Of a stretch of DNA of 37,925 bases, positions 24,547 to 33,905 are shown piece by piece. The stretch is from assembly GCA_947647115.1 (NCBI GenBank), contig CANSJB010000004.1, positions 1-37,925 on the forward strand, given 5' to 3'. The notes beneath the pieces are model-generated. The model made no database searches. It was not told the DNA's origin and saw only the letters and a list, made by a program, of their open reading frames with translations. The stretch is from an uncultured Clostridium sp. GTDB taxonomy: Bacteria; Bacillota; Clostridia; TANB77; CAG-508. Every line of letters begins with the position of its first letter. Position 1 is the stretch's first letter. A program made the translations under genes and the position numbers.

Positions 24547-27500
24547 CTTTCATCCTTTCTATTATGGTTTCTTTTGATAAGTTTGGTATATAGTTATAAT
24601 TGTCTTTTGTAATTTGGTTAAAAGTACATATTGATTTAAAATTGCAATATTCACAAGGAGTTTTTTTGCCCTTTATCTGGTAATATGGTTGTATATTAAT
24701 ATTTCCGCTCAAAATTTCTTCTGAAATTTGCTTGATAATTTTATCCATATATTGCTGCAATCTTTCAAATTGTTTTTGTGTTAATGTATTTGTTTTTTGG
24801 CTTACTTCTCCTTCTTTTGTTAAATAAGCAGGTATGATATCAGAACTCCCCATTTGTAATTTCGTGTCCATTTTACGTACAATTTGTGCTTGGGCTAAAA
24901 TTAATCCTTGCATTTTAAATTGTTTGCTAAGTTCTTCTTTTATTTGTTCATCTGTCATATCTTTATTGTTATTAATGATGGGGTCTATTAAATTAAAGTA
25001 AAATACACCTGCTGGAAGTAGGTCTTTTTGCTTGCAAGTAGCATCTAAATAGGTTAGAAGTTGCAGTTGTAAACCAGCTAATACTTCATTTAAATTTATA
25101 TTTTTAATAGAAGATTTATAGTCTATAATTCTTATGTAATTTCCGCTCTTTTGTTTTGGCGATATCTAATCTATCAATTTTACCTGTAATTTCTACTGTT
25201 TTGCCATTCTTTAGTTTTAATATAATTGGTTTTAGCTGTTTTCCTTCCTTAAATTCAATTTCATGTCCTACTACATCAAACTCACTGTATTTAATACTAT
25301 CTACTATATATTTCATTGATTTTACAATTACTTTTTTAAGTCTCATTGCTAAAATGCGATATTTGGGGATGCTGCTGAAAATATCATATTGTTTTTTCTG
25401 CAACAGTTCTTCTACAACTTCTTCTGTTATGGTTTTTATCATATCGTCTTGCAGCAATTTTATATTTAAGCTATTTTCTTCTAGCTTTTCAAAAAAGTTA
25501 TCTATGACATCATGCATAAAGTTTCCTGTATCAATGGTTTCTACTTGAAAGCGACTTTTTTCTTTTAATTTTAGTCCATATTTTAAGTAATAGGAAAAGG
25601 CACATGCTTGATAATTTTCGAGCCTAGATATACTTGTTTTTAAGGTATTTCCATATAGCTTTTGTAGATTAGCTGTATTTAATTTTTCTGGTTTGTTTTG
25701 ATAATGTAAAGCTTTTAGTGCATTTTCTAATTGTTGTGGCTTTGCTTTTTGATAATAGTGGTATACTTCAAACCATATAGGTTCTATTTGCTTTTCTTCC
25801 TGCCAATTTCTAAGTTGTATTAGTAGTTCATCAAATGTAGTATTTTCTAATAATATTTCGCTTTTTCTTCCAATAATATCACTTTGCTCTTTTAGATTTG
25901 GAAAGATACGTTTTATTTTATTGATTGACATGGAGGGTCTTAATGATTTTCCTTCACTGTTTGATGAAACATAGGATAAGTATAGCTTTTCTTCTGCTGT
26001 AGTAAAGGCTTTGTAAATATTGAAATTTTCATCATATAGCTGCTCTATGCTATTTTTGGCAAGTTCTATTCCTTTTTCTTTTAATTTTTCCCTATCTTCA
26101 TCATCTAAAAAGCCTTCCTCTTTTTGTATGGATGGAAATTTGCCATCATTTAGCCCTATTAAAAAGGCTATTTTTACTTTATGGGATCTAGAACGATCGA
26201 TATCTCCTACTATTATCTGATCTGCTGCTTCTGGTATTAGCCCTAAGTCATTTTGTTTAAAGCCCATTTTTAATATCTTTATATATTTATCAAAGGTAAT
26301 ATTTTCTTTTCCTAATACTAAAATAATTTCATCTAATAAGTCAATAATAATTTGCATACTTAGTTCATATTCTTTTGCTTTTTCTAACTCATTTAAATTT
26401 ATTAATTCTTCTATTTTTTCTTTTAACTTTTCAAATATTTTATTTTCCAATAGAAATTGGTAAATAGCCCTTGTAATTTCATCTACGGTCTTTAAGCCTT
26501 GTAGCTGTTTTTTTAAGTTCATAAGTGGCTGTACTATTTTATCCTTAGCATATAAAATGCTTTGTATCTCATCTTGGGTTTCATCATAAAATTTCCATTG
26601 TTTTAAATACCATTTACTACCCTTTATGCCCCATTTGATACAATAATTTTCAAGAATTGCAATTTTGTCATTTTCTATCTCTAACAAACCTGTTTTGCAA
26701 TAGCCAAATACCGCTTCATAAGACCAATTTTTTGCAAAAATTTCTAGTAGGGCAAGTATAAATTTGGCAAGTGGGTTATTACTTAAATCTCTTTTTTCAT
26801 CAATAAACACTGGTATATGATAGTTTGCAAAAATGACTTTACAAATACTACTATAATCACTAATATTTTTTGTAATAACTGCCATTTGTTCATAGCGATA
26901 TCCTTGTTTTACAAGTTTGGTTATATTAATAGCTACTTGTTCTATTTCAGAATAAGGATTATTGGCTAAAAATACAGATAAATTTTTTACTTCTCCTTCA
27001 TATTTTCGGTATATTGGTACACTGATATTTTGAGCTAAATGTGTTAATTCTTTTGTTTCAAACCTTATTTTTTGATTTTGCTTTTGTATACAAATTGGTT
27101 CTTCTATTGTTATATTTTCTTGTCTTGCAATTTGTAATATTCGTTTTGCAGTTTGTTTATTAGCAAAAAATATATCTGTTTCAGGTAGCGTATTTTCCTC
27201 TAAATTGTCACTACATATGGTAACTACTATTTTATGTGAAATACGCATTAATTTTCTTAAAATTTCATATTCCTGTAGAGTAAAGCCTGCAAATTCATCA
27301 ATATAAATATCACAATTTTTAAATTCTTCTGAGTGTTCTAGTCTTTGTGCTAATAAAGTCAAATTATCATTTTCGTCTATGTACTCATTTTCAATTACCT
27401 TAGTATATAATTCATATAATGTAGTAATGTCTTTAAGTTTTGTTTGTAAATACTTATCTTGTGTATCTTTTATTGTTTCTTGTAAGTTTTCTACTGTTAC

Positions 27501-27890
27501 TTTATGTTTTTTTAGTTCTGTTATCTGCCTCATTATCATTTGCACATTTTCGTCTGATGTACCTAAAAAGGTAAAATCTTGTTTTTGGGTTAACAAAATA
27601 TTATCTATTAACATTGCCCTACCAGCATTTGATAAGTATTTTCTGGTTTTTCCACCTACTTCATTTAGCACTCTATATGCCATACGTGCAAAAGTAATAA
27701 TCTCTGCTACTATGATACTATTACTTTCTGATGTTTCTAAAAGCTTTTTTTCAGCTGTAAATGAAAATTGCTCTGGGGTAATAATTTTAATTGGATATTT
27801 TGAATTTTGCTTTACTTTATCTTGCACTTGTTCAAATAGATAGTGGCTTTTTCCTGTTCCTGCTACTCCATATACAATTTGTACACTCAT
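24539..27890 (-). CDS. addB: AddB, helicase-exonuclease subunit, with one CGGA +1 shift before the nuclease motif
   Basis: AddB works with AddA to resect DNA double-strand ends. The N-terminus has a Walker A motif, VYGVAGTGKSHYLFEQ. The central 700 residues are the helicase-like fold with IVGDIDRSRSHKVKIAFLIG. A lone Cys in LENYQACAFSYYLKYGLKL and the final C-E-Y-C-N-F-K-S-I-C are the four ligands of the AddB 4Fe-4S cluster. In the zero frame the protein ends 8 residues after the CGG at 25145-25143. The +1 frame gives E-G-N-Y-I-R-I-I-D-Y-K-S-S, the RecB-type nuclease motif, and continues to the cluster cysteines. Joined length is 1116 residues, normal for the family. The ATG at 27890 has AGGAGG upstream. 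addA is not in the window. Confidence 0.92.
25142..25145 (-). other. CGGA +1 frameshift site of addB
   Basis: Coding strand reads ACA AAA GAG CGG AAA TTA; the zero frame reaches a stop nine codons on. Skipping the C gives GAG GGA AAT TAC ATA AGA ATT ATA GAC TAT AAA, placing the nuclease Asp-Tyr-Lys six residues after the shift. Confidence 0.9.
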
Positions 27891-27905
27891 ATTTGCCTCC
27901 TTTTG

Positions 27906-27958
27906 TGTCACTTTGGGGACGTTCCTTCCAGTGACACTTCTGTCACTTTTGGGACATA
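27906..27958. repeat. half copy of the MITE-like element
   Basis: TGTCACTTTGGGGACGTTCC and the following 33 bases match the left half of the 23629 element at most positions; the right half is missing. It lies between ogg and the addB ribosome site. Confidence 0.75.
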
Positions 27959-27974
27959 CCTTATAGGTATATTG

Positions 27975-28844
27975 TTAGGCATCTCTTTTCCAATAAAATA
28001 GATATTGTTGGGCAAGCCCTGCTAAATTGCCATACTTTTCTTTGGCTAGTTTTTCTATTTGCTCTCTTTTTAACTTATTTTCGTCTGATAGTTTAAAATA
28101 TAGTTGATTCATGACTCTTCTTACCCATACATCAATGGGAAATACTTCTATACATTTTAAAGTAGAAAATAGCATAATGCAATCTGCAACCTTTGGACCA
28201 ACTCCTGGCAAAGTTAGTAATTCTTTTTTGATTTCTTCGCTGTTTTTTGCATTTTGCAATTTTTCTAGATTTACTTTATTTTCTAAAATCATTTTAGTTG
28301 TTTCATATACTCTTTTGTCTCGAAAGCCCAGCCCTAAGTTTCTTAAGTCTTGTACATTTACTTTTTTAAGTTCTTCTGGCGTAGGAAATGTATAATAAGT
28401 TTTTCCTTCCCAAACAATAGGTTTGCCATATTGTTTGGCTAATTTTTCTATAATTTTTTTTATTCTGGGAATGTTATTATTGGCTGATATAATAAAGGAA
28501 ATAATGGTTTCCCACAAATCTTGATTTAATAACCTAATTCCGCTTCCATAGGCAATACTAGTTTCTAACATATTGTCTATTTTACTTAAGTCTTGTTTTA
28601 TTTTTTCATAGTCTCTACTCAAATCAAAATATTGGTAAACTTCTTTTTGTATATCATTTTGACATATTCCTTGAAATATAACTTTGTTTTTTTCTTGTTT
28701 TACTTTTAATACATTATTTCTAAAGACCCCTATATAACTATCATCTTCTTGCTGTTTATTCCATCTAAAACATTGTCCACATTCAAAAATATGTTTCAGA
28801 TTAAACGCTGGTAAGTTTTCTACTATATATATTTGTTCTTGCAT
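27975..28844 (-). CDS. ogg: 8-oxoguanine DNA glycosylase/lyase (OGG1 type)
   Basis: The 289-residue protein excises 8-oxoguanine from DNA. The N-terminal domain carries FECGQCFRWNKQ as in OGG1. The helix-hairpin-helix is LLTLPGVGPKVADCIMLFS with the catalytic lysine, followed by the catalytic Asp in EVFPIDVWVRRVMNQLYF. AGYAQQYLF-type ending (LAGLAQQYLFYWKR) is typical. It is first in a run with addB, pgeF, ldcA and udg, a repair-rich group. A TATAAT with a weak -35 lies about 40 bases upstream. Confidence 0.93.
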   Translation of the reverse strand: MQEQIYIVENLPAFNLKHIFECGQCFRWNKQQEDDSYIGVFRNNVLKVKQEKNKVIFQGICQNDIQKEVYQYFDLSRDYEKIKQDLSKIDNMLETSIAYGSGIRLLNQDLWETIISFIISANNNIPRIKKIIEKLAKQYGKPIVWEGKTYYTFPTPEELKKVNVQDLRNLGLGFRDKRVYETTKMILENKVNLEKLQNAKNSEEIKKELLTLPGVGPKVADCIMLFSTLKCIEVFPIDVWVRRVMNQLYFKLSDENKLKREQIEKLAKEKYGNLAGLAQQYLFYWKRDA

Positions 28845-28960
28845 TTTAGCCTCTTTCTTTTTGTTTTTTGATTAATATTATTATACCTTAAAAAGTGATA
28901 TTTTGAAATATGATTTGGAAAAATAGTAAATTTATTTATAACAAGATAATTGTATCTGAT

Positions 28961-29830
28961 TTAATTACTTTTAAAGCCTTTTCCCCATGTTTCTCTTGCA
29001 TTAGCAATTACAATAAAAGCTTTTGGATCTATTTGTACTGCTATTTGCTTTATTTTAGCGACCTCATTTCTTGCACCTACACAAAAAAGCATCATTCTTC
29101 TTTCTTTTGTATACATTCCTTTTGCATAAATTCCTGTACTGCCTCTTTGTAATTTATCTCCTACTTCTTTGGCAATTTCTTTGTACTTATTCGAAACAAT
29201 TAACATCATTTTAGTAAAGTTTACACCTTCAAAAACAATGTCTATCATTTTGCCCATAATATAAATGGAAATGGCAGAGTATAAACCTATTTCTATTTTT
29301 TTAAAAAAGATAACATTTAAACCAATGATAATAATATCAATTATTACAATTAAGCTACTAGTTCGAATATAGGGCTTATATGACCTAGCAATATAGGTTA
29401 TTAAGTCTGTCCCTCCAGTAGAAGAACCTGATTTTAGTACTAATGCTAAGCCAAAACCAATACATACTCCACCATAAAGACATGCTAAAAATCTATCTCC
29501 TGTAAGGGTTGGTATTTTATCAAATAAATCTATAAATACAGATAATAAAATAGTTCCTATAATGGACTTTACTAAAAGCCTTTTTCCTACTTTAAAAAAT
29601 GCCCATATGAAAAAGGGAATATTTAAAATTAATATAGTGGTTCCTAATGGAAAACCTAATAGATAATAAAAAATAGTGGCAATTCCTGAAAAACCACCTG
29701 TTGAAAGTTGATTTGGTAATAAAAATAATGATGTTCCCATTGCCATAATCATACAGCCTAATGTTAAATAAAACATTTCTAATGCATATTTTTTTAACTT
29801 TACCAGTCTTTTAGTTTTGACATATTCCAC
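28961..29830 (-). CDS. YitT-family membrane protein
   Basis: The 289-residue protein has about six membrane helices in its first 200 residues (for example YLTLGCMIMAMGTSLFLLPN, GFPLGTTILILNIPFFIWAF) with the family motifs NQLSTGGFSGIA and LVLKSGSSTGGTDLI. The C-terminal 80 residues are the cytoplasmic DUF2179 domain (TGIYAKGMYTKERRMMLFCV; KAFIVIANARETWGKGF). The function of the family is not established. It starts with GTG at 29830, chosen because AAAGGGGAG stands seven bases upstream and no ATG lies in a good position. Confidence 0.92.
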   Translation of the reverse strand: MEYVKTKRLVKLKKYALEMFYLTLGCMIMAMGTSLFLLPNQLSTGGFSGIATIFYYLLGFPLGTTILILNIPFFIWAFFKVGKRLLVKSIIGTILLSVFIDLFDKIPTLTGDRFLACLYGGVCIGFGLALVLKSGSSTGGTDLITYIARSYKPYIRTSSLIVIIDIIIIGLNVIFFKKIEIGLYSAISIYIMGKMIDIVFEGVNFTKMMLIVSNKYKEIAKEVGDKLQRGSTGIYAKGMYTKERRMMLFCVGARNEVAKIKQIAVQIDPKAFIVIANARETWGKGFKSN

Positions 29831-29907
29831 TTTGTGTCTCCCCTTTCAAGTTTTGGATAACATCTTATCTATTTTTTCATAGATGATTTATCCACATAAA
29901 AAATAAA

Positions 29908-29946
29908 ACACATAGTATTACCATTATTGGCAATACTATGTGTTTT
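29908..29946. terminator. terminator after the radical SAM gene
   Basis: ACACATAGTATT pairs with AATACTATGTGT, with A/T runs on both sides; it can end the minus-strand operon acpP-rnc-radical SAM. Confidence 0.85.
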
Positions 29947-29958
29947 TATTCAATTTTT

Positions 29959-31002
29959 TTACCTGTCTGTATCATTTATGGTTTCTATGTTAAATTTTCC
30001 TTTTTTTACTGTTTTATCTGGTTTTACAATTACTTCTACATCATAGGTTTCTTTTAATTTTATAATATTTTCTTTTTTGTGTCCTATAATTACATTTACA
30101 TTTTCAGGATTCGCTGTAATTAAAACTTTTCTTACTTTTGTATTAAATTTTTTTATTTTAGCTACGATTTCATCATACCACATACTAGATTCTACCAACT
30201 GTCTAAAAGCTGGATGATACGGACCTGCTACTACTTGGCTTTGTTTTTCAGTTGGCTCTGTAATTTCCTGCGTATTTTGAAGCCCTAGCCTAATAACTTG
30301 TATTTTTGCTTTATTAAATAGTTGCATTACTTCTTTTGAACGTTCTACTGCTTTTTCTACTGTAAGCGGTATGTATTCTCCCATTTTATATTCTGTTTCT
30401 AATGGTGTATTTTTTATAACTAGCACTGGATAAATACGAACTATTTTAGGTTTTAATTTTATTAATTGTTTTGCTGTGTTTCGTTCATCTAATTCTGTAC
30501 TTTCTGGAAGCCCTACCATCATTTGATGTCCTAGTGTGAAACCATACCATCTAATTAAAAAAGATGCTTTTTTTACATCTGCAAAGGTATGACCTCTTTG
30601 GCATTTAGATAATATATAATCATTGGTTGATTGTACTCCCAATTCTATGGTTTTTACATGGTATTTTTTTAGTCTTTTTAAGGTTTCTTTATTAATATAG
30701 TCTGGTCTTGTTGAAATTCGAATGCTATTTACTTTTCCCTTTTTTACATATTTGTCTGCTGCTTCTAATAATTCATTTTGTATTTTTTCATCAATCCCTG
30801 TAAAACTACCACCAAAAAAGGCTACTTCTACATATTTATGATTGTCTCTAAAACTTTTTAAGTAATATTGTATGGTTTCTTCTACCTCTTTTGCTGTTAC
30901 TTGTTTGGTTTGCCCACTAATTTCCCTTTGATTACAAAAACTGCACTTATGTGGGCATCCTAAATGTGGTACAAAAATTGGTATAATATATTCTTTTTTC
31001 AT
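29959..31002 (-). CDS. Elp3-like radical SAM protein
   Basis: The 347-residue protein has the radical SAM cluster motif C-P-H-K-C-S-F-C at about 15-22, then FFGGSFTG and the SAM-binding and barrel motifs STRPDYINKETL, TIELGVQSTND and MMVGLPEST. The C-terminal part lacks the acetyltransferase domain of true Elp3. Such genes commonly follow rnc in Clostridia; their substrate is not known. It lies 59 bases after rnc, with only a weak ribosome site, and closes the operon. Confidence 0.9.
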   Translation of the reverse strand: MKKEYIIPIFVPHLGCPHKCSFCNQREISGQTKQVTAKEVEETIQYYLKSFRDNHKYVEVAFFGGSFTGIDEKIQNELLEAADKYVKKGKVNSIRISTRPDYINKETLKRLKKYHVKTIELGVQSTNDYILSKCQRGHTFADVKKASFLIRWYGFTLGHQMMVGLPESTELDERNTAKQLIKLKPKIVRIYPVLVIKNTPLETEYKMGEYIPLTVEKAVERSKEVMQLFNKAKIQVIRLGLQNTQEITEPTEKQSQVVAGPYHPAFRQLVESSMWYDEIVAKIKKFNTKVRKVLITANPENVNVIIGHKKENIIKLKETYDVEVIVKPDKTVKKGKFNIETINDTDR

Positions 31003-31061
31003 TTTTCTTTTTGTTAGTTTGTATCTAACATAGCCTCCTCTCTTTTATGTATTTTTCTATC

Positions 31062-31730
31062 TTACATTTGTAGTGCTTTTTGCGCAGCTTGCATTTCAGC
31101 TTGCTTTTTCGTTTTACCTTCTCCTGTTGCTAAGTATTTTCCATTACAAGATACTTGTACAACAAAGGTTTTATTATGGTCTGGTCCTACTGTTTTAATT
31201 ACTTTATAGCTAATATTTACATTACCATTTTCCTGCAGTTTTTCTTGCAATACTGTTTTATGGTCTTTCATTCCTACATTTTGACTAGATTCTTTAATTG
31301 CTTGTTTTAAATTGTCTATAATAAATTTTTCCGCTTGTTTTAAGCTACTGTCAAAGTAAATTGCTGCAATCATTGCCTCTACGCTATCTGCCAAAATAGT
31401 GGGTTTTGCTTTTCCATTTGTACTTCTTTCACTTTTTCCCAAATATAAGAAATCACTAAAATGATGTTTTTGTGCTACTTCATAAAGGCTTTCTTCACAC
31501 ACTACCTCAGCTCTCACTTTAGTCATTTCTCCTTCTTTTAGTCTTGGGTAATTTTGATAAATATATTTACTTGTTAAAAATTCTAAAATACTGTCCCCTA
31601 AAAATTCTAATTTTTCATTACTTTCTACATGATTGTCATAGGCATAGGATGTATGGGTTAATGCTTTTTTTAAAACTTCTTTATCTTTAAAAGTATATCC
31701 TATACTTTGCTCTAGTTTTGTAAAGTCCAT
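31062..31730 (-). CDS. rnc: ribonuclease III
   Basis: The 222-residue double-strand RNA endonuclease has the signature NEKLEFLGDSILEFL with metal ligands Glu and Asp, a second acidic site ADSVEAMIAAIYFDS, and a C-terminal double-strand RNA-binding domain (about 155-222: HKTVLQEKLQENG to KKQAEMQAAQKAL). It matures rRNA and degrades structured RNA. GAAAGGAG precedes the ATG. It follows acpP, as in many Bacillota, though smc and fabDG-type neighbours are missing. Confidence 0.97.
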   Translation of the reverse strand: MDFTKLEQSIGYTFKDKEVLKKALTHTSYAYDNHVESNEKLEFLGDSILEFLTSKYIYQNYPRLKEGEMTKVRAEVVCEESLYEVAQKHHFSDFLYLGKSERSTNGKAKPTILADSVEAMIAAIYFDSSLKQAEKFIIDNLKQAIKESSQNVGMKDHKTVLQEKLQENGNVNISYKVIKTVGPDHNKTFVVQVSCNGKYLATGEGKTKKQAEMQAAQKALQM

Positions 31731-31802
31731 ATATACTCCTTTCTTTGCTTTTATTATATATTAGTTATTTGTAAAAATCAATTATAATAATACTAAATTT
31801 TA

Positions 31803-31835
31803 AACAAAAAAAGAAAGGCTACAAAAACCTTTCTA
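31803..31835 (-). terminator. terminator of acpP
   Basis: AGAAAGG (31812-31818) pairs with CCTTTCT (31828-31834), and a T run follows on the minus strand; probably partial, allowing rnc read-through. Confidence 0.75.
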
Positions 31836-31849
31836 CATTTTATTTATAA

Positions 31850-32092
31850 TTAAGCAACATGGTCTTTTATATAATCTACAACATCGCCTACTGTTACTAC
31901 TTTTTCTGCGTCACTATCAGGAATTTCTATGTCAAATTCTTCTTCAAGTGCCATAATTAATTCAACGATATCTAATGAGTCTGCTCCTAAGTCATCTATA
32001 AAAGATGCCTCCATTGTTACTGAAGTATCTGTAACACCTAATTGTTCTACTATGATACTTTTCACTTTTTCAAAAACTTCATCTGAAGACAT
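31850..32092 (-). CDS. acpP: acyl carrier protein
   Basis: The 80-residue acidic protein carries the phosphopantetheine serine (Ser39) in [18 protein letters not shown], the carrier of growing fatty-acyl chains. The ATG at 32092 is used because AAAGGGGGTG stands nine to eleven bases upstream; a GTG four codons earlier lies inside that ribosome site. It has its own promoter in the 142-base gap after plsX. Confidence 0.96.
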   Translation of the reverse strand: MSSDEVFEKVKSIIVEQLGVTDTSVTMEASFIDDLGADSLDIVELIMALEEEFDIEIPDSDAEKVVTVGDVVDYIKDHVA

Positions 32093-32138
32093 GGCTGCTT
32101 TCACCCCCTTTAAATTTTACTAAAAATTCTTTACCTAA

Positions 32139-32167
32139 AAGATAATACATGTAAGTTTAATTGTCAA
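32139..32167 (-). promoter_or_regulatory. promoter of acpP
   Basis: On the minus strand TTGACA, 17 bases, TATCTT, about 45 bases before the ATG. Confidence 0.65.
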
Positions 32168-32234
32168 GGACTTTTTTAAAAATATTTGTTTTTTCTTTTA
32201 TATTTTTACAATACACTTAGTATTATCAGGCATT

Positions 32235-33284
32235 TCATACTTCTGTTTCATCTTTTATTATTTCTTTTTGTTTTTCAAACTGCTCAGTCAGTTTCTCTAC
32301 AGCTTTATTTTGCACAAATTGTTCTGCTTGTTTAATTGTAAATTCAAATAGTTTTTCATCACTACTACCATGTGCTTTTACTACTGGTTTTTTCACTCCT
32401 AAAAATAGGGCTCCACCATATTCTTTATAATCTACTGTTTTGGCAAAACGATTAATAGCTGGAAGGCTTGGCAATGCTGCTATTTTAGAAAGTGCATTCT
32501 TTTTTAAACTTTCTGATAAGGTTCTTTTTACAAACTTTCCTAGTCCTTCTACTGCTTTTAAAAAGATATTTCCTGTAAACCCATCTGTTACTACAATATC
32601 TACATTACCCGAAAAAGCATCTCTTCCTTCTACATTACCAATAAAGTTTACTCCCAATTGTTCACTTTTTTGTCTTAAAAGTTTATATGATTCTTTGGTT
32701 AAATCATTTCCTTTTGTTTCTTCTGTACCAATATTTAATAGTCCAACTTTTGGGCTTTCAATTCCTAAGGTTGTTTGTAAATAAATACTTGCCATTTGAG
32801 CAAATTGTAAAAGATTAATTGGCTTACAATTGGTGTTTGCTCCACAGTCCATTAATACTAATCTACTTTTATATGAAGGCAATATACCTGCTAATGCTGG
32901 TCTATCTACCCCTTTTATTCTACCTACCAACAAGGTAGCTCCTGTTAATAAAGCTCCTGAATTGCCAGCAGATATAAATACATCTCCTTTTCCTTCTTTT
33001 AGCAAATTAAAACCTACTACCATAGAAGAGTTTTTCTTGTGCTTAATTGCTTGTGTTGGTATATCTTCCATTTCTATTGTTTCTGGTGCATGATGTATTT
33101 TTAATCTTGGAGAAATTTGGCTAATATCCTCTTTTCCATATAACTCTTTTATTTTTTGTTTAATTACATCTTCTTTTCCAATTAAAACAACCTCTGCTTT
33201 AATTTGTGTAATTGCTTTAACTGCTCCTTTTATATTGGCTTCTGGAGCTTTATCTCCTCCCATTGCATCTAACAATATAATCAT
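32235..33284 (-). CDS. plsX: phosphate acyltransferase PlsX
   Basis: The 349-residue enzyme makes acyl-phosphate from acyl-ACP and phosphate, the first step of phosphatidic acid synthesis in most Bacillota. Motifs are IILLDAMGGDKAPE at the N-terminus, HAPETIEMEDIPTQAIKHKK, FISAGNSGALLTGATLLVGR, and the conserved VVTDGFTGNIFLKAVEG. It precedes acpP, which supplies its substrate. GTAGGAG precedes the ATG; it has its own promoter. Confidence 0.97.
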   Translation of the reverse strand: MIILLDAMGGDKAPEANIKGAVKAITQIKAEVVLIGKEDVIKQKIKELYGKEDISQISPRLKIHHAPETIEMEDIPTQAIKHKKNSSMVVGFNLLKEGKGDVFISAGNSGALLTGATLLVGRIKGVDRPALAGILPSYKSRLVLMDCGANTNCKPINLLQFAQMASIYLQTTLGIESPKVGLLNIGTEETKGNDLTKESYKLLRQKSEQLGVNFIGNVEGRDAFSGNVDIVVTDGFTGNIFLKAVEGLGKFVKRTLSESLKKNALSKIAALPSLPAINRFAKTVDYKEYGGALFLGVKKPVVKAHGSSDEKLFEFTIKQAEQFVQNKAVEKLTEQFEKQKEIIKDETEV

Positions 33285-33371
33285 TTTTTACTCCTACTAT
33301 TTAGCTTTTAAAACTAAATGTTTTATTTCATTATACTAGTTTTTATTTGTATAATATATTATTTTTATCCT

Positions 33372-33400
33372 ATTTTATAACTTCTTTTTACTAAAGTCAA
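33372..33400 (-). promoter_or_regulatory. promoter of plsX
   Basis: On the minus strand TTGACT, 17 bases, TAAAAT. Confidence 0.6.
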
Positions 33401-33448
33401 TGTTATTTAAGCGAAGTTTTCAATAACTGACTAGAAAGTATAAAAATA

Positions 33449-33488
33449 AAAAGCCTATGTGTACTTCAAATGGCACATAGGCTTTTTT
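33449..33488 (-). terminator. terminator of the rplJL operon
   Basis: AAAAAGCCTATGTG and CACATAGGCTTTTT form a 14-bp perfect stem right after rplL. It cuts the operon before the place where rpoB normally follows. Confidence 0.92.
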
Positions 33489-33496
33489 ATTTTTAA

Positions 33497-33865
33497 TTAT
33501 TGTAATTCAATAGTTGCTCCAGCTTCTTCAAATTTAGCTTTTAATTCTTCAGCTTCTTCTTTCTTAACGCCTTCTTTAACTGCTTTTGGTGCTCCGTCTA
33601 CTAAGTCTTTTGCTTCTTTTAGTCCAAGACCTGTAGCATCTCTAACTACTTTAATTACTTGAATTTTGTTTGCTCCTGCATCTTTTAATATTACATTAAA
33701 TTCTGATTTTTCTTCAGCTGCTCCGGCTGCTGCTCCTCCAGCTGCTGGTGCTGCAACAGCTGCTGCAGATACTCCATATTTTTCTTCAATTCCTTTTACT
33801 AATTCTGATAATTCAACCACTGTTAAAGTGTCGATAGTTTCTAATAATTCATCAATTTTTGCCAT
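33497..33865 (-). CDS. rplL: 50S ribosomal protein L7/L12
   Basis: The 122-residue stalk protein has the N-terminal dimer helices ([20 protein letters not shown]), an Ala/Gly-rich hinge and the conserved C-terminal factor-binding domain with [27 protein letters not shown] precedes the ATG. It follows rplJ by 40 bases and is the last gene of the operon here. Confidence 0.98.
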   Translation of the reverse strand: MAKIDELLETIDTLTVVELSELVKGIEEKYGVSAAAVAAPAAGGAAAGAAEEKSEFNVILKDAGANKIQVIKVVRDATGLGLKEAKDLVDGAPKAVKEGVKKEEAEELKAKFEEAGATIELQ

Positions 33866-33905
33866 TTTAAAATGACCTCCTTCTAATTTTTATTTTATTA
33901 AAATG

